Assembly: GCA_944385035.1 (NCBI GenBank) | Contig: CALWVV010000007.1 | Span: 1-64,000 of the forward strand | Direction of reading: 5' to 3' | Length of the DNA stretch: 64,000 nt | DNA from: an uncultured Oscillospiraceae bacterium | GTDB lineage: Bacteria; Bacillota; Clostridia; Oscillospirales; Oscillospiraceae | Shown: positions 25,315-33,749 of the stretch, piece by piece | How the letters are laid out: each line of letters starts with the position of its first letter | Numbering within the stretch: position 1 is the first letter of the stretch | Position numbers and translations under genes: made by a program | The notes under the pieces: model-generated | The model's database searches: none | Told to the model about the DNA's origin: nothing | What the model saw: only the letters and a program-made list of their open reading frames with translations

Positions 25315-26235
25315 ATGGGCAAATACTTATTAAAGCGGCTGGGCCAATCGGTGATTGCCATCTTTGGTATCACAGTGGTCGTTTTTGTAATCCTGCATTT
25401 GACGGGTAATCCGGTGGAGCTGATGGTTTCTCCCACCACCCCGAAGGAGCAGATGGAGATCCTCAGTGAGCAGATGGGCTTTAACGATCCCTTGCCGGAA
25501 CAGTACATTCGCTTCCTGAAGGGTGTTTTGACGGGGGACTTCGGCACCTCCTACTACTATAATGAGCCTGCCCTTTCCGTGGTGTTGGAGCGGGCTCCGG
25601 CTACGCTTTCCCTCGCTTGTGCCGCCCTGCTGATCTGTGTGCTGCTCGGCGTTCCGGCGGGAATTCTCTCCGCCGTCAAGCGAAACAAGCTCTCCGATGC
25701 CATTATTCGGGTGCTGGCCCTTTTGGGACAGTGTATGCCCGCATTCTGGCTGGGTATTATGCTGATCATCCTCTTTGCCGTCAAGCTCCATTGGCTGCCC
25801 ACGGGCGGCGCTGACGAGGGTCTGCGCTCCATTATCCTGCCCGCCTTTACATTGGGTTTGTTTTCGGCCGCGACCATCTGCCGCCTGCTTCGCAGCAACA
25901 TGATCGAGGTATTGGGCAAGGAGTACATTGACGTATGCCGGGCCAAGGGACTGCCCGCCCGCAAAATTATCACCAAGCACGCCCTTAAAAACGCCATGAG
26001 CTCCATCATCACCATGCTTGGCATGCAGTTTGCCAGCCTGATCGGCGGCTCTGTCATTACAGAAACCGTGTTTGGATGGCCCGGCGTAGGAAGATTGGTG
26101 GTACAAAGCATCACCAGCAGCGACTTTGCTGTGGTGGAATGTATTGTGTTCCTGATGGCTGTGGTATTTGTCGTGATCAATTTCGTGGTGGATGTGCTCT
26201 ATTGCGTCATCAATCCGCGGGTTCGGCTGCAATAA
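25315..26235 (+). CDS. Peptide-type ABC transporter permease (DppB-like)
   Basis: Inner-membrane permease, 306 residues. It starts with the typical YLLKRLGQSVIAIFGITVVVF helix region, has the LTGNPVELM segment, the EAA loop around YIDVCRAKGLPARKIITKHALKNAMS, and the C-terminal CVINPRVRLQ tail. A GAGGAAAG site lies about 10 bp before the ATG. It follows the binding protein after an attenuator-like hairpin and precedes the DppC-like gene by 15 bp. Confidence 0.93.
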   Translation: MGKYLLKRLGQSVIAIFGITVVVFVILHLTGNPVELMVSPTTPKEQMEILSEQMGFNDPLPEQYIRFLKGVLTGDFGTSYYYNEPALSVVLERAPATLSLACAALLICVLLGVPAGILSAVKRNKLSDAIIRVLALLGQCMPAFWLGIMLIILFAVKLHWLPTGGADEGLRSIILPAFTLGLFSAATICRLLRSNMIEVLGKEYIDVCRAKGLPARKIITKHALKNAMSSIITMLGMQFASLIGGSVITETVFGWPGVGRLVVQSITSSDFAVVECIVFLMAVVFVVINFVVDVLYCVINPRVRLQ

Positions 26236-26250
26236 GGGGGTGCATATCAC

Positions 26251-27111
26251 ATGAAAAAAGGATTTTTGAATACCTGGGACAGCCTTCGGCGGAGCAAAAC
26301 CGGCATGATCGGGCTGATTCTGGTCTTGGTTGTGATTCTGTGCGCCCTGTTTGCCCCTGTTTTGGCCCCCTATGACCCGCTGGCTCAGGATCTGATGAAC
26401 AAACTGAAAGATCCCATTTGGGCCGCCCGCTCCTCCGCCGGCCACATTCTGGGCACCGACCAGCTGGGCCGCGACATTTTGTCCCGCCTGCTTTACGGCT
26501 CCCGTGTAACGTTGATCGTAGCCCTGGCTGGTACCATTGTGGGCGGAATCGTAGGCGTGGTCATGGGTTGTCTGGCCGGCTACTACGGAAAATGGGTGGA
26601 TGCCATTATCATGCGTCTGGTGGACATCCAGCTGTGTTTCCCCTTCACCCTTCTGGCTTTGTTTATCGCCGCGGTTCTGGGCTCCAGCCTGGGAAACGTC
26701 ATTTTGATCGCCGGAATCACCAGCTGGGTACGGTATGCCCGCTTGGTGAGAGGTGAGATCCTCAGCATCAAAGAAATGGAGTATGTTGAGGCCATTCGGG
26801 CCACCGGCGGCAGCGATGCGCGGATTATTTTCTATCATATTCTGCCCAATATCATTAGTCCCGTGATTGTCATCGCCACACTGGAAATGGCTAAGATCGT
26901 GCTGATGGAAGCCTCCTTGAGCTTCCTGGGTTATGGTGTTCCCATCAACATCCCCACATGGGGCCGTATGCTCAGCGAAGCCCGCGATAACATTCTCACA
27001 AATCCCTGGCAGTGCATCTTCCCCGGTCTTTGCATCACCTTGACCGTGCTGGGAGTCAACCTGCTGGGCGACTGGCTTCGTGATTATCTGGATCCGAAGC
27101 TGGATGTGTAA
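26251..27111 (+). CDS. Peptide-type ABC transporter permease (DppC-like)
   Basis: Second permease, 286 residues. It shows the DppC-type N-terminus (RSKTGMIGLILVLVVI), the HILGTDQLGRDILSRLLYGSR block, the EAA loop EYVEAIRATGGSDARIIFYHILPN and the tail NLLGDWLRDYLDPKLDV. AAGGGGG precedes the ATG at 26251. The short N-terminus distinguishes it from OppC at 8.7 kb. Confidence 0.93.
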   Translation: MKKGFLNTWDSLRRSKTGMIGLILVLVVILCALFAPVLAPYDPLAQDLMNKLKDPIWAARSSAGHILGTDQLGRDILSRLLYGSRVTLIVALAGTIVGGIVGVVMGCLAGYYGKWVDAIIMRLVDIQLCFPFTLLALFIAAVLGSSLGNVILIAGITSWVRYARLVRGEILSIKEMEYVEAIRATGGSDARIIFYHILPNIISPVIVIATLEMAKIVLMEASLSFLGYGVPINIPTWGRMLSEARDNILTNPWQCIFPGLCITLTVLGVNLLGDWLRDYLDPKLDV

Positions 27112-27126
27112 GGAAGGAGTATCCAT

Positions 27127-28155
27127 ATGAACCAACAACCGCTTCTGTGTGTGGACGATCTGAGCGTTCACTTCAAGACAAAATATGGTTCTGCCGCGGC
27201 GGTCAATCACATCAGCTTCTCCATGCAAAAAGGAGAAAAGCTGGGGCTTGTAGGGGAATCTGGATCGGGCAAAAGTGTGACCTCCAAAAGCATTATCCGC
27301 CTGCTGGCCTCTCCCCCGGCCTATGTGACGGGCAGCATTCGCCTCAACGGCGAGGAGCTGCTGACCATGTCCGAACGGCAGATGTGCCGGATCCGGGGCA
27401 ATAAAATTTCCATGATCTTTCAAGAGCCCATGGTCAGTCTGGACCCCCTCTTCCCCATCGGGGATCAGTTGGGCGAAGTGGTCCGCCTGCACAAGAATGT
27501 CTCTGCCGAGGAGGCAGCCAAGCTGTCGGTGGACATGCTGCGCACCGTGGGTATCCCCAGTCCGGAGACCCGCCTGAAGCAATACCCCTTTGAGCTCTCC
27601 GGCGGTATGCGCCAGCGTGTCATGATCGCAATGGCCCTGCTGTGTGACCCGGAGCTGCTCATTGCTGATGAGCCCACTACCGCCCTGGACGTTACCATTC
27701 AGGCCCAGATCCTGGACCTGCTTCGCTCCATCAACGAAACCATGGGCACATCCATTATTCTCATCACCCACGATTTGGGCGTCGTGGCCTCCATGGTGGA
27801 TACCGTGGCAGTTATGTACTGCGGCCATATTGTGGAAAAAGCGGACGTACAGACCATTTTCCGCAGCCCGCTGCACCCCTATACCGCAGGGCTTCTGCGC
27901 TCCATCCCACGTCCCGGCGAAGCGCGTGAGGAACTGCAGACCATCGAGGGGACAGTCCCCAGCATCTACCATATGCCAGAGGGCTGCGCCTTCCATAACC
28001 GCTGTCCCGACTGCCGGGAGATCTGCTGCAAGAAGCTGCCTCCCACGAGCCAGCACGGGGACGGCCACATGGTCCAGTGCTGGAAGTACTTCCCTGAGTG
28101 GGAACAGTCGGAAGCGACCGCGGGGGGAGAGAAAGGGGGAACGCCCTGTGTCTGA
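27127..28155 (+). CDS. Peptide-type ABC transporter ATP-binding protein (DppD-like)
   Basis: ATPase of 342 residues with Walker [11 protein letters not shown]-loop FQEPMVS, signature LSGGMRQR and Walker [13 protein letters not shown]. The C-terminal oligo_HPY part keeps cysteines (GCAFHNRCPDCREICC), the DppD pattern. GGAAGGAG precedes the ATG. Its 3' end overlaps the next ATPase by 8 bp. Confidence 0.93.
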   Translation: MNQQPLLCVDDLSVHFKTKYGSAAAVNHISFSMQKGEKLGLVGESGSGKSVTSKSIIRLLASPPAYVTGSIRLNGEELLTMSERQMCRIRGNKISMIFQEPMVSLDPLFPIGDQLGEVVRLHKNVSAEEAAKLSVDMLRTVGIPSPETRLKQYPFELSGGMRQRVMIAMALLCDPELLIADEPTTALDVTIQAQILDLLRSINETMGTSIILITHDLGVVASMVDTVAVMYCGHIVEKADVQTIFRSPLHPYTAGLLRSIPRPGEAREELQTIEGTVPSIYHMPEGCAFHNRCPDCREICCKKLPPTSQHGDGHMVQCWKYFPEWEQSEATAGGEKGGTPCV

Positions 28156-29125
28156 GTCAAATGTGCTTTTGAAGGTTGAAAATGTAAAAAAATGGTTTCC
28201 CGTACGCCGGGGGATCTTTTCCAAGGTCACGGAGTACGTGAAAGCGGTGGACGGAGTCAGCCTGGAAGTCCACGCCGGACATACCCTTGGAATCGTCGGC
28301 GAATCCGGCTGCGGCAAGTCTACGCTGGCACGCGTCATCATGGGGCTGATCCCTCCCACAGAAGGTGTGGTCTATTTTGAAGGCCAGGACATGACCCATG
28401 CGGACCGGGACAGCATCCACCGGATGCGCCGGGACATTCAAATTATTTTCCAGGACCCCTATGCCTCCCTTAACCCCAGACAGCGGGTATCCAGCATCCT
28501 TACGGAACCCTATAAGATTCATCACCTGGGCACACAGCAGCAGGCGATGGACCGGGCGCGGGAGCTTCTGGACCTGGTGGGCCTGCCCCAGGACAGCATG
28601 CGCAAGTTCCCCCACGAGTTTTCCGGCGGACAGCGGCAGCGGCTGTGCATTGCCCGTGCGCTTGCGGTCAATCCCAAGCTCATCGTCTGTGATGAATGCG
28701 TCTCTGCACTGGATGTATCCATTCAGGCGCAAATCATCAACCTGCTGACCCGGCTGCAGAAACAGCTGGGCATCGCGCTGATCTTTGTTTCCCACGATCT
28801 GCGGGTGGTGGAGCACATCTCCTCCCATGTGGCCGTGATGTATTTAGGCCGGATGGTGGAGTACGCAGAAAAGTCTCAGCTTTTCGCGGCCCCCGCCCAC
28901 CCCTACACAAAGGCATTGCTGTCAGCCGTTCCCCAGGCAGACCCCACTATAAAGAAGGAACGGATCATTCTTCAGGGCGATCTGCCCAGTCCCATCCACG
29001 TTCCCTCCGGCTGCCCCTTCCATCCCCGCTGCTTCTCTGCCCGCCCTGAGTGCTCCCAGCAAGTCCCGGAAACCCAGGAGCTTTGCGGCGGTCACCTGTG
29101 CAGCTGCCTTTATCCGGAGCATTGA
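28148..29125 (+). CDS. Peptide-type ABC transporter ATP-binding protein (DppF-like)
   Basis: ATPase of 325 residues. The frame is open far upstream, but family alignment (SNVLLKVENVKKWFPVRRGIF) and an AAGGGGGA site place the start at GTG 28148, within the end of the DppD-like gene. Walker A is GESGCGKST and the signature FSGGQRQR. Walker B reads LIVCDECVSALD: the usual Pro after the catalytic Glu is Cys, an unusual but probably tolerated change. The C-terminus has the Cys pattern GCPFHPRC. Confidence 0.9.
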   Translation: MSESNVLLKVENVKKWFPVRRGIFSKVTEYVKAVDGVSLEVHAGHTLGIVGESGCGKSTLARVIMGLIPPTEGVVYFEGQDMTHADRDSIHRMRRDIQIIFQDPYASLNPRQRVSSILTEPYKIHHLGTQQQAMDRARELLDLVGLPQDSMRKFPHEFSGGQRQRLCIARALAVNPKLIVCDECVSALDVSIQAQIINLLTRLQKQLGIALIFVSHDLRVVEHISSHVAVMYLGRMVEYAEKSQLFAAPAHPYTKALLSAVPQADPTIKKERIILQGDLPSPIHVPSGCPFHPRCFSARPECSQQVPETQELCGGHLCSCLYPEH

Positions 29126-29157
29126 GCTCTCTGTCTTAACATCAAGGAGGTAATTAT

Positions 29158-30255
29158 GTGAATTCTCAGTATGCGCCATCCTACTGCCAGGCGGTAGGAA
29201 CCCCCTATGAACAGGGTGTGCAGCAGGGGCAGTCCCTTCGGGATGCCATCCGCCGCAACTTGACATCCGTCCATCACAAGCTGGAGCAGGAAAAAGTGGA
29301 TATGCAGGTGTATCAGGAGTTTGTGGGACGAAATCTCCGCTTTTTCAAAGAGCAGCGGCCTGAAATGTACGAAGAACTCCAGGGCATTGCCAAGGGCAGC
29401 GAGCTCCCCCTGGAGGATATCCTCCTGCTTAACATCCCCGCCTACTTCCTCTGCGAGTCCTTCCGCCACATCACCCAGGAGTGCAGTATGCTCTGTGTCC
29501 GGGGAAAAGCCACCGCAGATGGAAACACCTACATTATCAAGAACCGGGATATGGGTATGCCTCTGGAGCAGGCGCTGGTACATCACAGCTTCCCCGACGG
29601 CCTGGAAATTCTGGAGGTGGGCGGCGCCGGCATTCTCACTTATCCCGCCGTGGGCATCAACAGCTATGGTCTGGCTGTGACTACCACCGGATTCTGGACC
29701 GAAAAGGACCCCACTCGGATCGACCGGGTGGAGGAGGCTGATATTTTCCTCAACGTGCGCGTTTTGCTGACTTCCTGCAAAACAGCGGCGGAAGCTGTGG
29801 AATTCTGCCGTACCGCCCCGCGTATGAACGGACTCAATGTCATCGCGGCCGATCCAAAGGAGGCCTATGTCATCGAGATGACAGCGGACGAAATTTACGT
29901 GGAAAAGGACGAGGGCACCGGAGTGTTGTACCGGACCAACCACGTCGTCAGCGACCAGCTCAGCCACTTTAATCCCCCCGAGGAGCAGTACCCCTCCACC
30001 CACAAGCGGTATGACCGCATCGGCGAAATGGTGGCCGAGCGCTACGGTTCTCTGCGTTTTCAGGATCTGTACCGGATCATGTCCGATCACACCTATGAAC
30101 CAAACTGCATCTGCCGCCATCCTCACGAGGGAGTTCCCGCTACAACGGTGTCCAGCACACTGTGCGTAGTAGAGGATTTCGAGCTGTGGACCACGCTTTG
30201 CAATCCCTGCCTGGCCCTCCCGCACACCCAGATCGAACACCCCCACAAGGGCTGA
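29158..30255 (+). CDS. C45-family autoproteolytic N-acyl hydrolase/acyltransferase
   Basis: Ntn-hydrolase of 365 residues related to penicillin acyl-coenzyme A:6-APA acyltransferase. The predicted self-cleavage site and nucleophile is Cys109 in ITQECSMLCVRGKATADG, followed by IIKNRDMG, the family's 'DG..l.gqN.D' block; LNVIAADPKEAYVIEM is a further family segment. There is no signal peptide. Members cleave or form amide bonds of N-acyl amino acids and beta-lactams. GTG at 29158 is 7 bp after AAGGAGG; an ATG two bases earlier is directly followed by TGA. It is last in the ABC operon, 32 bp after the ATPase, so it may cleave an imported amide. Confidence 0.85.
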   Translation: MNSQYAPSYCQAVGTPYEQGVQQGQSLRDAIRRNLTSVHHKLEQEKVDMQVYQEFVGRNLRFFKEQRPEMYEELQGIAKGSELPLEDILLLNIPAYFLCESFRHITQECSMLCVRGKATADGNTYIIKNRDMGMPLEQALVHHSFPDGLEILEVGGAGILTYPAVGINSYGLAVTTTGFWTEKDPTRIDRVEEADIFLNVRVLLTSCKTAAEAVEFCRTAPRMNGLNVIAADPKEAYVIEMTADEIYVEKDEGTGVLYRTNHVVSDQLSHFNPPEEQYPSTHKRYDRIGEMVAERYGSLRFQDLYRIMSDHTYEPNCICRHPHEGVPATTVSSTLCVVEDFELWTTLCNPCLALPHTQIEHPHKG

Positions 30256-30328
30256 CCAACGGCAAACCATTCTGCCGTCATTGCCGGATCACAGGGCAAC
30301 GGCGGCTCGGTTTGCTTGCCCCATACCA

Positions 30329-30343
30329 CAACTAAATGGTTGT
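30329..30343. promoter_or_regulatory. Putative LysR-type operator, site 2
   Basis: CAACTAAATGGTTGT with the dyad ACAAC-N6-GTTGT. Its first base is 58 bp before the -10 box of the M24 gene, the same distance as for site 1. Confidence 0.65.
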
Positions 30344-30363
30344 CGTATTTCCAAAAAATCTGT

Positions 30364-30392
30364 TTGCTATGCTGTGGCGCTTTGCCTATAAT
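30364..30392 (+). promoter_or_regulatory. Promoter of the M24/UroD-like operon
   Basis: TTGCTA (30364-30369), 17 bp, and perfect TATAAT (30387-30392), about 75 bp before the ATG. The weak -35 suits an activator-dependent promoter. Confidence 0.65.
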
Positions 30393-30468
30393 ATGGGCAG
30401 AAATAACAAGCGGTGATTCCATTTTTCCAATTGAATCTCCCGCAGAATGATAATTTGGAGGTCTTTGC

Positions 30469-31677
30469 ATGAATGTTCTGGAAGAAAAACGTTCCAGTCC
30501 ACAGTTACGAGACTACGTAAAGAAGCGCATTGAAGGGATGCAGGCGATCATGGCGCGCAAAGGGGTGGATGTCACCATCCTGATGCGTCCGGAAAATGTG
30601 TTTTACTTCAGCAATTTCAATCCCATTCTGATCAGCCATGTGCCCTATTTCATCCTGACCCAGGACGATGCGTTCCTTTTGGTCCACTGCATCCGGCACG
30701 ATCACGCCGTGAATGAGGGAGCGGTGGACAAGGTCCTTTGCTACGGCAAATGGGGCGCGACCAAAGCCGTCGCCATGGATGCCATGGATGCCATGCGGGA
30801 ACTTTTAGGCGATAAGCCTCTGACCGTGGGCGTTGAGGGCGACTATGCCAGCATGAATGTTCTGAACCGGCTGAAGGACAAGCTGAATGTCCGCGCCTAT
30901 GTGGACATTGCTCAGGATGCGGTGGACCTTCGCCTCATTAAAGATCCCCACGAGATCCAGATGTGCCGGATTTCCGGCGAGCTGGTCGACCTGGGCGTGA
31001 CCCGTGCCATCGAGGCTTTGGAAGCGGGCGCCAGCGAGGCCCAGGCAGCCACCCAGGGTCAGTACGCCATGCGCCAGCTGTGGCACGAGAAATACCAGCA
31101 GTATGAAGTCTCCGGATTTTCCAATTCCGAAACGGCCGACATTGATACCCTGGTGGTTTGGTGCATGTCCAATGAGCGCCTCAATTACGGCTGTGACTGT
31201 CCCACAGGCTATGTGCCCATGCCCGGAGACTTGACCATGCCCATGAGCTGGGCCCGTGTGGCTGGCTACAATGTAGAAAACGAGCGCACCGTCATGGTGG
31301 GCCGTGTGAATGACGAACGGCTTCGTGCTTACAATGCCATGCTCAAGGCCAGAGACCAGATTTTCAAGCTCCTGCGGCCCGGCACCATCTTTGAGGACCT
31401 GTACTTTGCCGCTATGAAAGAATATGAGGACGCCGGCTTTGGCGCTATCCTGCCCGGACGCTGCGGTCACGGAATGGGCCTGTCCACCCACGAATTCCCC
31501 TCTGTCACCAAGGGCAACAAAGCTCCCCTGGCTCCGGGGATGGTCTTCACCGTGGAACCCGGTCTGATGAGCGCTGAGCTGGGCGCGGTGCGCAACAGCG
31601 ATACGGTCTTGATTACCGAGGATGGCTTTGAGTTTTTGACCAAATCCCGCAGAGACACGATCATCATTAAAGGTTAA
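30469..31677 (+). CDS. M24-family hydrolase, creatinase-like, metal site degenerate
   Basis: Protein of 402 residues with a creatinase N-terminal domain (residues ~15-160, with RPENVFYFSNF) and a pita-bread C-terminal domain. M24 peptidases need Asp, Asp, His, Glu, Glu. Here the equivalents are Met259, Glu270, His334 (GRCGHGMG), Glu363 (VEPG) and Ser377. The sequence GYNVENERT resembles creatinase (GYYTALERT), which hydrolyses a C-N bond without metal. I therefore predict a creatinase/ectoine-hydrolase-like enzyme instead of an Xaa-Pro peptidase. GGAGG precedes the ATG. It has its own promoter and LysR site and is followed by the UroD-like gene. Confidence 0.82.
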   Translation: MNVLEEKRSSPQLRDYVKKRIEGMQAIMARKGVDVTILMRPENVFYFSNFNPILISHVPYFILTQDDAFLLVHCIRHDHAVNEGAVDKVLCYGKWGATKAVAMDAMDAMRELLGDKPLTVGVEGDYASMNVLNRLKDKLNVRAYVDIAQDAVDLRLIKDPHEIQMCRISGELVDLGVTRAIEALEAGASEAQAATQGQYAMRQLWHEKYQQYEVSGFSNSETADIDTLVVWCMSNERLNYGCDCPTGYVPMPGDLTMPMSWARVAGYNVENERTVMVGRVNDERLRAYNAMLKARDQIFKLLRPGTIFEDLYFAAMKEYEDAGFGAILPGRCGHGMGLSTHEFPSVTKGNKAPLAPGMVFTVEPGLMSAELGAVRNSDTVLITEDGFEFLTKSRRDTIIIKG

Positions 31678-31683
31678 CGATAA

Positions 31684-31719
31684 GGTTGGGCCCGTCTTCC
31701 TCAGAAGGCGGGCCCAACC
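31684..31719 (+). terminator. Intercistronic hairpin between the M24 and UroD-like genes
   Basis: Arms GGTTGGGCCCG (31684-31694) and CGGGCCCAACC (31709-31719), extended by CTTC/GAAG in the loop, without a T-run. It may stabilise the upstream message or reduce read-through. Confidence 0.6.
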
Positions 31720-31758
31720 AAAGATGTGATTTCCATTATGTGAGGGGTGCAAACTGCA

Positions 31759-32763
31759 ATGACCAAAAAAGAACGTATCCAAGCTGCCATCCGCGGGGAG
31801 AAGCCGGATAAGATTCCTTATTCCTTCTGGAGCCATATGCCCGGTACGGATCTGGACCCGGAAGCAATCGCGGAAAAGACCTATGAATTCTATAAAAAAT
31901 ATGATTTTGACTTTGTCAAAACCATGAATAACGGCATGTATGCCATTGAAGACTTCGGCTGCACCGTGGACTACTCGGAGATCGTCAAGGGCGGCGTGGC
32001 CAAAGTTGTCCATTCTCCCATTTCCTGTGCGGAAGACTGGCGCAGCCTGACTGTCTGCCCCTGTGACCAGGGCAGCAACGCACGGGAGCTGCACCATTTG
32101 AAGTTGGTTCTGGACAAGCTGAAGGGCGAAGAGGTCCCCGTCATCTTCACCGCCTTCACTCCCATCACCATTGCCGATAAGCTGTGCGGCGGCAAGCTGG
32201 TTTCCTACCTTGAGCAGGGCCATGGTGCGGACGTAAAGGCCGCCCTGGACGTGATCACCGCGACCACCTGCCAGCTGGTTTCCGCTGCCATCGACCTGGG
32301 GGCAGACGGGATCTTTTTCGCCTCCCAAATGAGCTCCTATGATAAATGCAGCGAGGAGCAGTATCTGGAATATGGCAAGCCCTATGACCTCCAGGTGCTG
32401 GAGGCCGCTCAAAAGGGCTGGATGAATACCATCCACTGCCACGGCAATAATATCATGTTCCACATTCTGAAAGATTATCCCGTCCAGATATTCAACTGGC
32501 ACGCCTGGGAGACCCTTCCCACCCTGGACGAAGCCTATGACCTCACCGGAAAATGTCTGATGGGCGGTCTGAGCCGCACCGACATTACCAATCGGAACCG
32601 GGGCGCCATCCAGCATCAGATCTACGAATGCTTCCAGATGATGGGCGGCCGTCACATGATTTTGACGCCCGGATGTGTGATCCGCTATCCCTTGGACGAC
32701 CAGATGCTGGCCTTTATCGGTCAAACCAGAAACGAAGTGGAGGCCGCTTTTTCCTGTAAGTGA
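31759..32763 (+). CDS. Uroporphyrinogen decarboxylase (UroD/MtaA/MtbA)-family protein
   Basis: TIM-barrel protein of 334 residues, starting TKKERIQAAIRGEKPDKIPYSFW, the usual opening of the non-haem UroD clade. This clade includes methylcobamide:coenzyme M methyltransferases, whose zinc site is His-x-Cys...Cys. Here I see His226-Cys-His228 and Cys306 (LTPGC), a plausible His/His/Cys zinc site. No corrinoid protein or MtaB/MttB-like partner is near, so methyl transfer is only a possibility. ATG at 31759 lies after GAGGGG; GTG at 31747 is an alternative. Its last 43 bp overlap the convergent lysR gene. Confidence 0.82.
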   Translation: MTKKERIQAAIRGEKPDKIPYSFWSHMPGTDLDPEAIAEKTYEFYKKYDFDFVKTMNNGMYAIEDFGCTVDYSEIVKGGVAKVVHSPISCAEDWRSLTVCPCDQGSNARELHHLKLVLDKLKGEEVPVIFTAFTPITIADKLCGGKLVSYLEQGHGADVKAALDVITATTCQLVSAAIDLGADGIFFASQMSSYDKCSEEQYLEYGKPYDLQVLEAAQKGWMNTIHCHGNNIMFHILKDYPVQIFNWHAWETLPTLDEAYDLTGKCLMGGLSRTDITNRNRGAIQHQIYECFQMMGGRHMILTPGCVIRYPLDDQMLAFIGQTRNEVEAAFSCK

Positions 32764-33737
32764 GGCTTGAGAGAAGGTTGTCCGTACATTCTCTGGGCCA
32801 ACTGAATAAATTCCCGTCCTGCCCTGCTAATGCTTTTGTCCTTCAGGCGGCATACGGAAATCATGGGTTTATTGGGCAGCCCTTTCAATAAGAAAAAGGA
32901 TAACTGCTCGATCTGTTTTTCACTGAACAGAGAAAAAAGCCGGCGTCCCATCTGCTCCTGCAACGGTGCGATAAAGGTACCGGGCAGCACGCACGCTCCA
33001 AGTCCCTCCAGGCACAGCGACAACTCTGTGATCAAATTCTGTGTGACCACAACCACGTTGGGTTCGATCTCCTCTGCCGCACACAGCTCCTGAAAGGTCT
33101 GTCCATTTTTAGTATCCGGACTCTGGGCCACAAAGGGGAGCCGGGCAAATTCCCGCAAGAAATGTGCCTCATGGGCGGCACAGTCCTGCTCGTATTGGGG
33201 ATACGTCTGATGGAGCAGCTGGTTTGGCACGACAAGGACAAAGCTTTCCTCATACAGCGGCGTTACAATCAGACCCCTGGTGTTGGACGGTTGATAGCAG
33301 ATACAGAGATCTGCCGTCCCATCATACAGCGCATCCGTGATGTTTCCGCTGCTGGTCCCTTCCACCAAAGTCAGCTTGATCTGGGAGAACATTCGGTGAA
33401 AATCGGACAGAAGCGGCGGCAGCATGATGGTACCGCGCGTCACCGGAATGCCGATGGTCAGCTCTCCCTGGTGGAAGTCTTTGATGTCCTGCACTTCCCG
33501 TGCGTAGTCATCCACACTAGACAAAATCTTTTGCGCGTGGGTCTGGAGGGCTCGTCCTGCCTCCGTCAGGGTCAGCGGGTTGCCCCGGTCAAAAAGCTTA
33601 ATGCCGAAGTATTGCTCCAGCTTGGCAATGTGGTTGCTCAAAGCCTGTTGGGTGATATAAAGGCGCTTGGCTGCACGGGTAAAATTCAGTTCCTCCGCTG
33701 CCACCGCAAAGCATTTGAGGCTGGTAATGCTGAACAT
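32721..33737 (-). CDS. LysR-type transcriptional regulator
   Basis: DNA-binding regulator of 338 residues. The N-terminal winged HTH reads LKCFAVAAEELNFTRAAKRLYITQQALSNHIAKLE, and the rest is a LysR_substrate domain (GELTIGIPVTRGTIMLPPLL; CLEGLGACVLPG) for a small effector. The ATG at 33737 has a GGGAGGA site; the upstream extension in the frame is not LysR-like. It is divergent from the desulfidase-family gene and convergent with the UroD-like gene. A dyad placed just after its own transcription start suggests autorepression, and matching dyads upstream of two nearby operons suggest it activates them. Confidence 0.93.
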   Translation of the reverse strand: MFSITSLKCFAVAAEELNFTRAAKRLYITQQALSNHIAKLEQYFGIKLFDRGNPLTLTEAGRALQTHAQKILSSVDDYAREVQDIKDFHQGELTIGIPVTRGTIMLPPLLSDFHRMFSQIKLTLVEGTSSGNITDALYDGTADLCICYQPSNTRGLIVTPLYEESFVLVVPNQLLHQTYPQYEQDCAAHEAHFLREFARLPFVAQSPDTKNGQTFQELCAAEEIEPNVVVVTQNLITELSLCLEGLGACVLPGTFIAPLQEQMGRRLFSLFSEKQIEQLSFFLLKGLPNKPMISVCRLKDKSISRAGREFIQLAQRMYGQPSLKPHLQEKAASTSFLV

Positions 33738-33749
33738 AGCAGGTCCTCC

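Noticed and set aside
25330-28359. Minus-strand open frame of 1009 codons antisense to the second ABC importer
   Set aside because: It is the mirror of four well-supported transporter genes, has His/Gln/Gly-rich low-information sequence, no ribosome site and no family resemblance; long antisense frames are expected at this GC content.
22201-29125. Staphylopine/pseudopaline-type metallophore system
   Set aside because: The dehydrogenase is of the octopine family, and no nicotianamine-synthase-like, histidine racemase or exporter gene adjoins it. Only the superficial layout is shared.
30469-31677. Annotation as ordinary Xaa-Pro aminopeptidase
   Set aside because: Three of five metal ligands are replaced and the sequence around GYNVENERT resembles creatinase.
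30805-32724. Minus-strand frame of 639 codons across the M24 and UroD-like genes
   Set aside because: Antisense shadow of two genes whose motifs are clear; spans an intergenic hairpin, no ribosome site.
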